From contig MU119347.1 of NCBI GenBank assembly GCA_014904845.1, positions 62,001-126,000 on the forward strand: a DNA stretch of 64,000 nucleotides. The letters are read 5' to 3'. Positions 45,742 through 57,637 of the stretch are shown here, piece after piece. The position numbers and the translations under genes were made by a program. Position 1 is the first letter of the stretch. The number at the start of each line of letters is the position of its first letter. Source of the DNA: Acephala macrosclerotiorum. Taxonomy: Eukaryota > Ascomycota > Leotiomycetes > Helotiales > Mollisiaceae. Under the pieces are notes generated by a model. It had not been told where the DNA came from. It saw nothing but the letters and a program-made list of their open reading frames with translations, and made no database searches.

Positions 45742-46327
45742 TCAGTCCCAAGAATCGATATTGATCACAGTATCAGTGGATCCTTCTCCAACGCCTGGGA
45801 TGATCACGCGCCATGCCTCAAACTCTAGTATGACGTTTCCGTATCGCACCTCACTGGTGAAACCTTCGAAGATGTTCTTGTCGGCATTCTCTCCAAGTGC
45901 GAGCCACTTCTGTGGTGCCATGTTTTCGATAGCGATTGCCATGCGCATATCCTCCATGCCCTTGTGTCGCACAGCCTTCGAAGCACCTCTGAGAGCCTTG
46001 TGAGGGTTTGCCCAATCCGCCACGATCTGACGAAAGGCCTTGGTTCCAAACACTTCATTATGTTCCATCTTGTAAAAGTCTCGGAGGTGAACTCGAATTG
46101 ATGCGCCGTAATGATACTTCTTCCAGATCTCGTAGATTTCCTTGCATGTAGCACCGAGAATTCGCTTGGAGGACGAAGGGAGGTATTTGAATATCTCGGT
46201 TTGAAGCTCGATCGGAATCTTTGCCAGGAAGGCATTGGATGGTTCTGTATAACTCAATCATCAGCTTGAATTCGCAGTGAGTAGGGCTTGAGGGCTTCAG
46301 CTAACGTTGTACGCGTTGGATCGCCAT
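45742..46327 (-). CDS. Short F-box protein (cluster copy 1)
   Basis: Exon 1 (46306-46327) encodes only MAIQRVQ. A 61-nt intron (46245-46305, GTTAGC...ACAG) joins it to QPSNAFLAKIPIELQTEIFK in exon 2 (45742-46244), giving 174 residues. The F-box spans about residues 12-50: LAKIPIELQTEIFKYL, then SKRILGATCKEIYEIWKKY. It is followed by the cluster-specific strip ASIRVHLRDFY and FRQIVADWANP carrying the conserved Trp. F-box proteins dock to Skp1 in SCF ubiquitin ligases and bring substrates through their C-terminal part; that is family knowledge, and no substrate domain (LRR, WD40, Kelch) is visible here. In-frame upstream sequence lacks another ATG, which fixes the short first exon. Confidence 0.75.
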
Positions 46328-48581
46328 CTCGTTGTCGTTGACCTCGGGCTTTTGGGACACGTCTGAGTGATCTATGGCGATGTCGGTCACCGTTTGAAGG
46401 CTTCTCGTCGAGATATTGTGAGGTTGAGGGATGATAGGTGAGAAGAGGTGGTGGGAAAGGAAAGGTGATGGTGCGGCCGCAGGGGTATCGGTAAATTTGA
46501 CGAGGCGGCCGCAGGGGTTGTGAATGGGAAAGAGCCTGCAGGGGTAGGGAGTACGCGAAAATCGAAGGTGATGTGATTGTGCTTGCTGAATTCAGAGTGA
46601 AATTGAAAGAAAGAGAAATGTGATTACAAAGGTCTCAATGCGTGAGCTTTACGGATCCATACTATGTCCTTAGATTTGTGGGTCAATTTGAGAGTTACAA
46701 AGCTCCCAAAGGCTTTTATAGCTTATGATCATACTTTGGAGGAGACATGGTTGCAAAAACAATCAGGCGCAATTTTTGGTGGCACAAGCAGGCCTGATGA
46801 TTTCACGCTTGGTGACAAATCTGTTTTCTACCATCCGCTTGTTAACATTATGAACAACCTTGATTGAGAAAGTGGACACAGAAACAAAAACCAGATGGCG
46901 GCTCGTCAGTATTTTGTCCAAATCGTCGTTTATCCATACAAAGCAAAATCACACAGGAGCTTCCCAGCCGAGCTCTTCTTTCCGTGTCGGTTACTTTCTG
47001 GTTGCTTGTCATTCAGACATTATGCCTTTGAGGTATACCTGGTTGAGAAGGAATATTGTTACTTGTGTGTACACGAAAGGTGATGAAGCGACCGCAGGGG
47101 ATCACAAGAATGTTGAAGCTAATTAGATCAACGTTTCATTCTACCAGCATAGCTAAGACTTTCAGTGCTTCCCTGTCTATGGGTCGTCAAGCTATCTTAC
47201 AAACAACGTTTGGCTAAGCTCATGGTATTTTGCACGGCGTAGTACTTTATCACGGCAGTCCAAGAAGTAGAAAGGGTCCAGCAAGGCCGAGTCAGTAAAA
47301 TAACTGGACGCAATTGTACCTATTGACTCTAAAGCTACAAGAGAGGGGTTTGCAATAGAGATGTTGTGAGCATCTTCATCTGTCAGTTCTTATTGACAGA
47401 AGCAATTCCCCAGGAGCTGTGGCACATTCTAGGAGTCAAAGTTCCCAAAGGGTTTCATGTTAGAGCGTAAAACTTAGAAGATGTTCATTCTCAAAATGCG
47501 ATCTTAAGTCTAATGATGTACTCTGAAAGTTGGACGGCCGATGAACCACGAGGTAGAAGATGCAGATGCAGTCAAGTTATAAAATAAACACTGAATTTCC
47601 ATCCGGCTTCGGAGCCTTGACTTAGCGTTTATCATCGATTTCTTTTCTGCCTCTCCGGGTCGACTCGGATGCCTACCCCTCCTGCCCTCAAACTCTGGAG
47701 TTCATTTCCTGTACGGTTCAATTTAGGATAATAGTTTATGGGTATGCCTAAACAAGTGAGAAATAAGTGACAGGAGGAAAAAAGAGAAGAGCTGGAAAGC
47801 AGAGTTTGCAAGTGTGTTCCACAGCTGACCTCGCTTCCATCCTGGAACCGCTCCATTCCCCCTTGCATGAAAATCATTATTTTGGCTCCCCATCTTGGCT
47901 CTTGCTTTTCTCCTCGAGCTTCGCAGACCCCCCTGGGCTAACTGGACGGCATTGTCTTCTCCATGTTGATTTCTGAGACACCAGAGAACAGTTCTTCAAC
48001 CTCTTATTTTGGCGTCGAGGCGCGAGTGCAGAACTGGTGTGGTGGAAATCCATGGCAGGTTTCGGTTGGGAACATCGAGAAAGTAGAAATTAGAAAAGAA
48101 AGGTAGAGCCTAGCTGCAATAATGTTCTGTTGAAGTATCAGTCATGTCATATCTTCCACCACTAAACGATAAGCCACTATCGAGCTTCTGAAATATGCCC
48201 AACTCAGACATTAGGGACTAGACTTTTAGATTTTATCAACGATGTCGCTTTTTCATGAAAGAACAATAAGGGTTGATGTTCATATTTCTGTATTGCAAAA
48301 GAAGAACCCCAACGCATAAGGCCTGCTAACAGTTAGCGACGTGAAAATATCCTGCATCCCAATCATTCATTTCCCAAAGCTAAAAAGCAGCTTCAAGGAA
48401 GCTCTCTAACAATCTGGAGCTACAATTGACCGTCCTTAGCCCCCAAGGATGCGGAAAGGATGGATTGCAGAGTTATGATCATCGTTTGAGTGCAGTCAAA
48501 GACTGGAGCAAGCGAATCTCCGTCGGAGGCTAGTTTTCGCTCTCTGGTCATGAACCCAGCAGTCTGGGTATTATTTGTGTT
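46328..48581. other. Gene-poor stretch within the F-box region
   Basis: More than 2 kb with only short frames. No F-box core, transposon end or RNA gene recognised. Confidence 0.4.
46473..46545. repeat. GC-rich GCAGGGGT repeats in the F-box gene leader
   Basis: GCGGCCGCAGGGGT at 46473-46486 and 46505-46518, and a shorter GCAGGGGT at 46538-46545, lie 150-220 bp upstream of the copy-1 start. A related CGACCGCAGGGGAT is near 47090. Confidence 0.7.
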
Positions 48582-49007
48582 TTATTTTCCCCGCTCCTTC
48601 TCTTCGAAAGATAAGACCTTGTTGCCATAAGTAGCATAATAGGTAATCGTCTTAATCTTGGCATCCCTCTTGTCGAAGGGAATGTGTTCGCACATCACTT
48701 CTTGGGCTAAAGATATCTGGCGGTTCAATGACTCATGATTCGGAGAAGGATTCATGACCTGCTTGGTAGGCATGAATCACTTCTTAAAGATGGCTCGGTA
48801 GTCTCGTGTAGTCGAGACAAGGTTCCACATTCCGTGGGGAAATTCGTCCATATGCATATGGATACGATGGGTGAAGAATCTTCTCTCCCAAGCGAGGTAG
48901 AAAGCTTTTGAAGTGGCACCAAGCATTCGTTGCTGGGCTGGTCCAAGGTTATCAAAGATGAGGAAGAGAATATCAATGGGTAGAACATTGGTGATGCGGT
49001 CACCCAT
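48582..49007 (-). pseudogene. F-box paralogue with nonsense at the conserved Trp (copy 2)
   Basis: From MGDRITNVLPIDILFLIF at 49007 the frame runs through DNLGPAQQRMLGATSKAFY and RIHMHMDEFPHG to YRAIFKK, then TGA (48777-48779). The same frame continues immediately as FMPTKQVMNPSPNHESLNRQ to a stop at 48582. In paralogues this position is Trp (YRCILGSWIVP, FRQIVADWANP), so TGA replaces TGG. An upstream minus frame starting at 49158 (MKRKRSASTVQPRRSARL) is basic, overlaps in another frame, and could be the original N-terminus joined through a lost intron or shift. The truncated product would retain only the F-box. Confidence 0.75.
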
Positions 49008-49694
49008 GATCAAGATCAGTCCAAGCCTGCCGAAGATCGCGAGAGGGGGAGTTAGGAGGCATATCCGATTTCTTATCTTGAGCTTTGTGCTCTGCGAGCT
49101 CCGTTAGCCTTGCCGATCGGCGCGGCTGGACTGTAGATGCGGATCTCTTGCGCTTCATCTTGTTCCTACCTTTCGTAATTTATTCTCTTAATGACACCGG
49201 TAGGTACGCAACGTGGTAGTAGAATGTGGTTGACTGAAAAGTTGTGGTAGAGGAGTTGTCAACTTGTCGAGGAGAAAGTAAGAAGCGGGATATGCAGGGA
49301 TATTTAAGCACGTTCAGTCTGAGAATCACGAGCTAGTCCGTAGACTAGTCCTAATCCGTCTGTTTGGGAAGGCTACGCTAGTCCTGTTAGTGTTCGGTGA
49401 GGCTAGATAGTTATTCCGCAGGGCTGGCAAGGCTGTGTCGATGCTGAGTTTCTGAGGCCTAGTCAACTGCCATGTTCTGCTTTATGATTGCTGATTTCTA
49501 TTTATAGGAACAGAATATTGTGCCAGTGATACAGAGCGTTCTTGTTCATGTTTTCAATTCCAAGAAGAAAACCAATGTCTGTAATAACAAAGCAGCTAAC
49601 GGTACAGAAGACCAAGACTCATTGTCCTTCGCTAACCATTTCCCGAACTCTTGAGACCAGATCGTTCTATTGTCATTAAGGTCCATTATAAGCT

Positions 49695-50274
49695 TTATTT
49701 CATGAATTCCTTACTTTGGACCCCATCCGAGACCAATGAATGCATTGAAGATGTAAGAGTATCGGAGTGAATAACCATCGCTAGACAAGGCACGAAGCTT
49801 TGTGATAGTGGCGAAAGGCCCAAGATCCGATTGCCATAGCCAACTCCCCAAGATTGTGTCCGAATACCAGCACCTCTGTCCTTAGTAAGCACATACAAAT
49901 GGCGGACTAGCATAGGCACTCGACGATTGACATCGTTAAGACGCTTCCATGGTTCAGCCGCTGGGGAGTTATCAACAGACCAGGTTTTGGGAGAGAGCCA
50001 TCAAGGAAGATGAAGCTGAATTCTCTCAAAGCACTTGTATATCCGTCGTGGAACTCATCCAAATGCATTCTGATCGACGTTGTGTGATATCGCTTTTTCC
50101 ACGCCTCGTACAATGCTTTGCAGGTTGAACCGAGGATACGTTGTTGCGCAGGGCCGATGTAGTCGAGGATCAAGAAGATAACATCGAGAGGCAAGTTGTG
50201 TAGATTGAAAGCGCCAGTTGTTGAAGATGATCGGCTAACAGAGACGAAAATCAATCGGAAATTCTTGTCTTATT
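49695..50274 (-). pseudogene. F-box paralogue with frameshift (copy 3)
   Basis: The F-box core is LHNLPLDVIFLILDYIGPAQ followed by QRILGSTCKALYEAWKKRY, then TTSIRMHLDEFHDGYTSAL. After FIFLDGSLP the frame ends early at 49907. A one-base shift at a C run (about 50000) restores KTWSVDNSPAAEPWKRLND, then VPMLVRHLYVLTKDRG and GVGYGNRILGLSPL to 49695. The N-terminus probably joins across a 49-nt intron (GTCAGC...TTAG) from a Ser/Arg-rich stretch at 50280-50450, but the start codon is uncertain. A sequencing error in the C run would make this an intact gene. Confidence 0.65.
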
Positions 50275-51209
50275 GCCGCTGACTGGTATTCTGGGCTGTG
50301 ATGATAGTATTGACGCCGCTGGAATATCCTCCGAGATTTCTGCTTCCGAAGAGGTTGGTCGGCTGTGGTAGGGGTTGTTGAAGGCGCAAAATCCTCGCGT
50401 CCACGTCTGCTTCTCTGGAGCATTCGCCAATGGCCTGAAGCCTTGCAAGGTATTCTACATGGTTTGTCTCGGTTTTCTTGTAGACCCTGCTTGTTCAAGC
50501 TATATCTTGACGGTTGGCTAAGACCACTGTTAAATGTGATGATGTTGATCGAGTCGAGGTGCGGAGTTGCAGATATTTTATAGTGAGTTTGGTGACGAGT
50601 CGTGGAGGCCGAACCTAACACCTGACATCGGATGAAGTCGAGGACGCTAGTATTGCTGCTGCCCGGTGAATCACTACATACCTAGGCAGGCATAATCTTC
50701 AAACTACGGGGATGGACTGATGATGGCTGTCCTCCTTAACTTTGACATTTCACAATGACCTTATACCTCTTCGGCAGCCATATCTGTCTTAGATTTGAAC
50801 AAACACGATGAGTAGCAACCTCAAGCCTCTCTCAAGAGCATCTCTTGTCTTTCAAGGCAAACAAATGGAAGAGCAAACCAGATCACTTAAGGCATAGATG
50901 ATGATACAGTAGAAACAAAAATACAAATAATTGAGAGACAAAATAAGGGCAAGGAAACTCGACGATTTCAAGACCAGCACGAAGCCACTCGATTTGCAAT
51001 GCACGCTCTATCCGACACCTGGAGCGAAATATACCTTTCTCATCCGCCTGGCCACATCCAGAACTAGATCCAATCAAAACGTGTCTTGGACTCCCCGCCC
51101 TAGTTCAATATCCAGTCTTCTCCAAACGCGATTTCCCAAAGCTCATGTATGAGAGGTTGCCCTCCTTTTCGTCATTCATCTCCTTCTCATCACGACCCTT
51201 ATACTCAAA

Positions 51210-51778
51210 TCAACTAACACCAAGTTGCAACCACAGAATTCGATCCTCCGGGTCTGAGAGAGAACTAAGATCAAATCTTTCTTGTTGAGGGGCGAACTGC
51301 ATCGCTAGGATGCGATTGTAACCTGTAACTCCGAGAAGTTGGTGGTCGGAGCGTGGGTTGATGACTTTGGAGATATTGATCGTAACTTTTGGTATGTAGT
51401 AGTTCTCTTTGTATATGATGTACCAGGAGGAACAGGAAGAGGCTAAGATTCACTGTGTAGCAGGGCCGAGGAAGCCGAAGATTTGTCGGCGCAGTTGGTA
51501 TGGTAGCTTCTTTATTAAGGCGCTTCCTTGCTCAACTTGGTCTTGATTAGTGTTTGTTCTTCTTGAGAACGGGGCTGCTTACCTTGAGTCTGTGTCTCAT
51601 CCTCCTGCCCATTATCATCTTGCTTTGCATGGGTGGAGTGATCGTTGTAGGGCGTAGGCGCACCTTCGTCTGCACTTGCTGCTTCTATGGCGAGAGGTAG
51701 CATGGGCATCTTGGGGCTGGTATTGGCGCAGGTTTGCGATTTTTCCGTGTACAGGTTTCGCGTGGTGCTTTGCGACAT
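51210..51778 (-). pseudogene. F-box paralogue with nonsense in the F-box (copy 4)
   Basis: Exon 1 (51583-51778) encodes a hydrophilic N-terminus starting MSQSTTRNLYTEKSQ. A 56-nt GTAAGC intron joins DETQTQG to SALIKKLPYQLRRQIFGFLG in exon 2. There GPATQ is followed by TGA instead of the Arg codon of QRIL (CGA to TGA), then ILASSCSSWYIIYKENYYIP. The frame continues through VTINISKVINPR to a natural stop at 51210. Apart from the single stop the gene looks preserved, so loss is recent or the codon is miscalled. Confidence 0.7.
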
Positions 51779-52454
51779 GGATGATAATGAGTTCCGTAAA
51801 GTTGGTAGGTCGTGAATTACCAACCTTGAAGCTAGGGACCGGGCTAATCCCAATCCATTGTCTTGAGGACCATGGCGTTAGTCCTAATACTTCTTGTGAA
51901 TTGCTAGATATTTCTAATGTAGGGAGCAGCTGGAATCATCGACGTGGTCTCCCAAATTCAACCTTCAACTATGGCTTTATGCATCTGGAGAAGATCAATT
52001 AACTTGATTGTCTTCAGCACGGCAAGCAGTTCTTTCGGGCATGGCACTATGCAATCCCAATTCAAACAAATGAGAGAATCATCATGGAAACAAACACCAA
52101 CCGTTGGAAAGCACAAGGAAAGTAATTACGTTACCGAGCAACGCACCAGAATCACCATCTCAATCTATGCTCGCGATCGACCCCTTCATTCTCTGACAGC
52201 AACACTAAGCCTCATAACCTTACCCAAAGATTCCAGCTGCCAAGACCAGAGAATTGAGCGTCTTGCCCGTCTTTCAATGGATGGAAGAGTATTTCTAGTC
52301 CATCTCAAATCTCAACGATGCCTTCCCGTCTTTATAATGAAACAAAGTCCTCTTCGCCCTTGCTATTGCCTTCTCATCTTCCCGATCCAGCCCCTCCAAG
52401 TCCCTCGCATCACCAATTTCACGCTCCCTCGGGCGGACGATGGCCTGACCACAT

Positions 52455-52870
52455 TCAGCCGCCGTATAAGTGCGAAGGAGCGAACTAGTTTGCTAGGATG
52501 CCGATGTACTCCTGAGTACCGATAAGTTGCGCAAGATACCGGTCCCTTGACTTTGGTAATAGCCATGATGATTTTAGGGGTGTAGTGTGTTTCTTGTATA
52601 CATATCCTACATGTCGTAGCAGGTTGCGCCGACGAGGCATTGATAAGCAGAGCCGAGGAGGTCGAAGATCTGGTGTTGAAGTTCGAACGTTATGTTTTTG
52701 ATGAATGTGCCTCGTTGCTGAACTGGAATGCACTAATATTAGTAACTTCTACATGTAGACGGGCGGTAATGCTTACGTCGTGGCTATTTTACTTACCTTC
52801 GTTGAGCTCTTCTAGCTTAGTTAAATCATCATCTCGAAGTACAAGATATTTGACAAGATTGAGCTCTTAG
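52455..52870 (-). pseudogene. F-box paralogue, strongly decayed (copy 5)
   Basis: ITFELQHQIFDLLGSAYQ and CLVGATCYDM are followed by TAG, then DMYTRNTLHP. A shift at a C run gives KIIMAITKVKG, and a further shift gives RYLAQLIGTQEYIGILAN with TAG where copy 6 has Trp (HILAKWYMAPL), then FAPSHLYGG to 52455. An intron (GTAAGT...TTCAG) lies just before the F-box, as in the other copies. Two nonsense codons and two shifts mark it as dead. Confidence 0.7.
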
Positions 52871-53552
52871 AGAAGAAGGATTCTATCCGAGATGTTGATA
52901 TTAGGTTTGGCGAACTAGTTGCTGTTCGTTCAAAATGTGTGTGATGCTTTGTACTTTGTTCGCGGACTTTTTCCGCGGATTCCGTTTGTGTGTTGCAGGA
53001 GGATGTGGGGAGCTCTATCGCGGTCGAGTCGGGGCATGCGATGTAATTGTAGAATGATTTGGGGGAGAAGAAGCGCAGACGATACCCAACCAAGCCATTG
53101 GAGATGTGATGCGAAGCACTTGTCCAACGAAAGTTGGGTGAACTGCAAGATGTCTGTCTTCAAGAAGGGAGACTGGAATTCAGTACCAACACCCTTGACC
53201 CCCAAGTTTATTGATTGGCCCTATTTAGCTTTAGTATTCGAGCTTAGCGGGCATTGCACGGTAGGGTATATATTCGAAGACATCTCAAGTCAAAATTCAA
53301 ATACAAACAGGAAAAAGGACCAATCAGGTCAGATAAATAGAAAGCGAGCAGCGGCTTGCTTAGCCGTCAAGAGTTAGATTAACAGCACAATCAACGAACA
53401 TTGAGAAAGTAGAGCCAAAGAAACGGTTTTCATTCTGGAGAGTCATGACGATTCTACCATCTCAGCTTATCCCCCATTCTGTGATTCCGTGCTGTCAGTA
53501 GCAAGCAATGGCGAGTTTCTCGACTTTATCACGATCAGCTATCGGAATACCC

Positions 53553-54222
53553 TTAAAAGCTGTCTCGTCCTTTGTGCTCCCAACAGACTTCCTTATACTG
53601 CCATCCCGGATCAAATTCCACGCTAGCCTTTCCACGACCCACAAGCAAATCCGGTATCATCGTCTTTTCTCCTTTCCTCAAATCACGAACTTGGTGCTCT
53701 AGGTCGCGAACGATCCATCGGAACCAGGCAACGCAAATTTCAGGGCTCAGTTGTTTTGGATCCCCGTCGAAAAGATGGGGGAGGGGAGCCATGTACCACT
53801 TTGCTAGGATGTGCTGGTATTGGAGGGTGCCGAGATGACGACCCCAAAGACCAACGCCACTAACATAGCTCGGAGCCTTGACTTCGTTGATGTTCATGAT
53901 GATCTCTTTAGTATAATAACCATCTTTATATATACTGTAGTACAAGTAGCATGTTGCGCCGAGGAGGCGTTGAGTAGCGGGTCCAAGTAGATCGAAGATC
54001 TGATGGTGCAGTTCGTTCGGAAGGTTCTCGAGTAGTAGGCCTTGCGGCGTTGCTCAAGCTCAGATTAGCGTCGATGATGGCTACTGCGCGCGGAGACTCA
54101 CCACGAGAGTTCTTCCGGCTGCCATCAGCCTTCACGAGCTCAGTGGAAGCTTTTACGACTGTGTTTGGAGGCGCGAGGGCGGTTGCACCCTTCGAATCCA
54201 TGAAAAGAGTGGTTTCCGACAT
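53553..54222 (-). CDS. Short F-box protein (copy 6)
   Basis: Exon 1 (54102-54222) begins MSETTLFMDSKGATALAPPN. A 61-nt intron (GTGAGT...GCAAG, branch GCTAATC) joins KNSRG to LLLENLPNELHHQIFDLLG in exon 2 (53553-54040), giving 202 residues. The F-box GPATQRLLGATCYLYYSIYK is followed by EIIMNINEVKAP and ILAKWYMAPLPHLFDGD with the conserved Trp. The C-terminus is basic and mixed (WIVRDLEHQVRDLRKGEKT), without a recognised substrate domain. All splice signals and frames agree, so it is the best-preserved minus-strand copy. Gene structure (disordered N-terminus, intron immediately before the F-box) is shared with copies 4, 7 and 9. Confidence 0.8.
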
Positions 54223-55225
54223 GTTTAGAATGCTTCTTGCGTATCTATTGCATGCAGTGTCTAAATGGATGTCGTGCACAGGATTGTTCAGTTTTCCGTG
54301 TGTGGTATTTAGAAATGTTCCTGGTTATGAAGTCGTGGCTTTGATACATTGGAAGCACTAGCGCAAAAATAGGCGATGAGCATCACATGACCTGCCGAGG
54401 CTCGAATTACTTAACTTTGCCAGACTCAAAGTTAGAAAACACCAAGAAGGAGAAGAATGAAACTTAAGACAAACAAGATGCTAATTGCAGACATGGTTCA
54501 AACCGATGGTAATACAAAGAAACACTAGTCACCTGACCATATTTATGCTCTAGCCTTAGGCAGAAAGCTTTCAGTGAATCAAGCTCTGTCACTCACCAAG
54601 CCTCGAACAGGACCATTTGATCTATTTGAGACAGCCTATGAGGCTCGAGTTCAAGTAATTTATTTCTCTATACCTCCATGAACTCTTCTCCATGATCACT
54701 TCGGCCGCCTACTGGATCTGAGAAGTGAGGATTGGGCTTGAAAATGACAGCATGCAAAGCAGTGAAATGCAAAGTACCGCAACTCCGTGACTCCGCGAGC
54801 CCAAAAATCGCAAGCTTTCCTTGCTCTCTCCACATGTGCTCCTTGTCATCTCCAAAAGGGCTTGAAAGATCAACGTTTCTCTCCACCGTGAGTCAACGCT
54901 GGTCAACGCGTTTTGTGTTGTCGTGTTCTCAGCCAACCATTTTCTTCGCCAACTCAGTTCCGTGGCGGCGATCGAGGCCACCGTAGAGGCTGCGTAACCG
55001 CGTTGGGAATAAAGTAAACAGACCACCATCCGTGTTTACTTCGGGCCAGAATTGTGGCCTAGACAAGGACCAGCTCGCGTCGCGGAACCTTTTCTTGTTT
55101 TCGAGATCTTTCGTTATTCCTCACTTCTGAACATCATCACCGACAAGTGTTGGGAAAGTTGTTACTTCTCTTCAGTTGTTTGTTTATACGTTTGGTGCCA
55201 CGATCACCCCGCCATATATTTCACG
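54223..55225. other. Divergent promoter region
   Basis: Lies between F-box copy 6 (minus) and the coiled-coil gene (plus). The open frame extends upstream of 55226 but lacks coding character. No other feature seen. Confidence 0.45.
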
Positions 55226-57637
55226 ATGGCAGACCTTGATAATTATTCTGATGCGAGTCTTGTTAATGATATTGTCAACGACGACCGACCGATCGCAGTG
55301 CGAAAAAAGAGACGTAGCATTGTTAGACCTCTAGCATCACGAAGCAACGGAAAGAACACTGTTTTGCGACACGGCATCTCGACCCCGCCATCGACGCCCA
55401 CGCCCGGACGAACCAAGAAACGTGTGCGATTTTCGGATCCAGGACCGGAGGTTCAACTTGAGTCGGGTTCTTCTGGACTCACTCCATTTATACGTCGAAC
55501 ATCCATTTCATCAATTCCGAGCACAAACCAAAGACATTCCACATCAATACGACTGTCAAGCCGAGCAGAATATGACGCTTCACCGGTATCCGGAGAATTG
55601 CAATTCGCGCCTCTTCGCCAGGTGCTCGACGGCCGAGTCAAGCGACGACTTCGGCGACACCGACTTAGCGAGGAAATAAACATAATCGAATGGGACAAAA
55701 GACACGAAGCAAGAGAGCGGAAATCCGAAGTCAACCGACTACGAGAAGAATTAGCCGCCAAAGACCTGGAAGTCCAGGGCATGCAAGATGAGCATGACAT
55801 CGCCAGCCAACTCGGCCTTGAATCGAATGTCTCCATGGTCACCAACGAAACACTCAGCACCAAGGTCCAAGAACTGGAGCAAGAGATCCAGGATCTCAAG
55901 GCTGAACTTCATCGAAAGGAATCTGAGACCGAGGAAGAAGTGGACTGGGACATGGCTGCGAGGGATCCGTATGATGCAGGATTCGATGATGATGATGAGG
56001 ACGACAATATGGTTACGAGTTATGATTACGACGAAACGATGATGAATGACGATGAGGTTATGACTACGCCGGCGAGACTGAACATCAGCTTCCCGTCGCC
56101 CCCTTCATCGATGCCGAATACGCCATGCAGGACGACATCTTCCATCAGTACCGGGATCCAAGCTTCGCTGCCGATGTCCGACCCCGAGAAAGACCAGCTG
56201 AAGTCTCAACTGGAGACACTTCAGGGAGAAATTGAGAAGCTGAATGCTGCTATTGCTTTCAACACTGATCACCAAGACCGCCTGACGACGAAACTCACGG
56301 ACTTCATCTCGTCGTCCTCATTTCCTTCTTACACAAACGACGACGAGCACAATACTCTGGACTCAGTACTCGACCGCGTCCTCACAACCCTCGCTCTAAC
56401 ACAATCCTCTTGCCTGGAACACCAAACCGCCTTCTCAGCCCTCAGCGCCGAGATCTCTAGCCTTGATTTCGGTGTCGCTGCCCCAGATGAAACACTCGAA
56501 CTCATCGCTTCTCAATTCCGACAAGCACGCCTTGATCTCGAGTATCTCTGTCCCGGCGAACTCTCCATCGGGTTCGAAAACTCCAAACTTCTCGAGTTAC
56601 TCGTCGACCGAGTCAAGATCTTAACCCAGAAGGTGAAAGAAGGAGATGAGAGCGTAGATCAATACCATGAGCAAGAACTTCTCCTCCGCCAACAACTCGG
56701 TTCCCGCGTCGAAGCCATGGATGAACTTCGCGACCAACTAAAGCTCGCAGATGAAGCTGTCGGCTCCCTTCGCTCCGATATCGTCGAGAAAGACACCGAC
56801 AACACCCGCTTACGAGAAGCTCTGGAAGGCTACCGAGACGAGGTCAAAGGCCTGGAGGACCTGATCGATAGAGTTGAGCGCGAGAGCATGTTAAAAGAGG
56901 GTGGTTTACAGAACGAGATCCAAGACCTAGATCAAAGACTCCAACGCGAAGTCCTCCGAAACGAAACCCTCCAAGCCGATAGTGAAGGAATGCAAGGCGT
57001 CATGGTCGAGCTCCAACGTCGACTTAGCGCTGCCATCGATTCCGCTGCTGAAGTCAAATCTCAGCTCGACAATCTCACTTCGGAAACCACGGCACAGGCA
57101 GCGGAGAAAGATGTCAGGATCGCCGAACAAGGGATAGAGATCGTGGGGTTGAAGAACGCAGCTACAGAAAGGGAGCAAGCTCATGGATCTGCGCTTGCGC
57201 TGCGGGATGCAAAGGTTTCTGAACTCAGGACAGAGATTGAGAGGACGAATAATGCGTTGAGGTCGGCGCATGCTACGATCCTGACTTTGAGGAAGGAGAA
57301 TCATGGTTTGAATTTTGAGCTGCAGGCTGAGAGGAGCAAGGGGCAGGAAGCTGTGCAGGCTATGCTTAATGCTTGTAATATTATAGGGTATGCGACACCG
57401 AACACGAATGGAAAGACATCGGCTGCGGGACCGAGTGCGGACAGTAGTTCTCCTGTGAAAGGTGGATTGATGACGCCTGCGAGCTCGAGTGTGGTGAGGA
57501 GGGGTGGGTTGTTTGATGCTGGACTTGCGAGGAGGGGGAGTAAGAAGAGGAGGAAGTATGATAGTGGGTTGGGTTTTTTGAGTGAGGGTGAGGAAGGAGA
57601 GCCGCTGGGGATGGGGGAGTTTAGTAGTGACTTGTAG
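55226..57637 (+). CDS. Large coiled-coil protein, conserved in fungi, function unknown
   Basis: Single exon, 803 residues from MADLDNYSDASLVNDIV. The N-terminal 130 residues are basic and Pro/Ser-rich (RKKRRSIVRPLAS; TPPSTPTPGRTKKRVRFSD), suggesting nuclear targeting and phosphorylation sites. Residues about 140-240 and 320-720 are long heptad-rich coiled coils (EEINIIEWDKRHEARERKSE; VQELEQEIQDLKAELHRKES), separated by an acidic stretch FDDDDEDD. The C-terminus has RRGSKKRRKYDSG, a second bipartite-like basic signal. Such architecture fits structural or mitotic/nuclear scaffold proteins, but I assign no specific role. Unlike its neighbours it is fully intact, and it splits the F-box cluster into a minus-strand left arm and a plus-strand right arm. 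Confidence 0.8.
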   Translation: MADLDNYSDASLVNDIVNDDRPIAVRKKRRSIVRPLASRSNGKNTVLRHGISTPPSTPTPGRTKKRVRFSDPGPEVQLESGSSGLTPFIRRTSISSIPSTNQRHSTSIRLSSRAEYDASPVSGELQFAPLRQVLDGRVKRRLRRHRLSEEINIIEWDKRHEARERKSEVNRLREELAAKDLEVQGMQDEHDIASQLGLESNVSMVTNETLSTKVQELEQEIQDLKAELHRKESETEEEVDWDMAARDPYDAGFDDDDEDDNMVTSYDYDETMMNDDEVMTTPARLNISFPSPPSSMPNTPCRTTSSISTGIQASLPMSDPEKDQLKSQLETLQGEIEKLNAAIAFNTDHQDRLTTKLTDFISSSSFPSYTNDDEHNTLDSVLDRVLTTLALTQSSCLEHQTAFSALSAEISSLDFGVAAPDETLELIASQFRQARLDLEYLCPGELSIGFENSKLLELLVDRVKILTQKVKEGDESVDQYHEQELLLRQQLGSRVEAMDELRDQLKLADEAVGSLRSDIVEKDTDNTRLREALEGYRDEVKGLEDLIDRVERESMLKEGGLQNEIQDLDQRLQREVLRNETLQADSEGMQGVMVELQRRLSAAIDSAAEVKSQLDNLTSETTAQAAEKDVRIAEQGIEIVGLKNAATEREQAHGSALALRDAKVSELRTEIERTNNALRSAHATILTLRKENHGLNFELQAERSKGQEAVQAMLNACNIIGYATPNTNGKTSAAGPSADSSSPVKGGLMTPASSSVVRRGGLFDAGLARRGSKKRRKYDSGLGFLSEGEEGEPLGMGEFSSDL

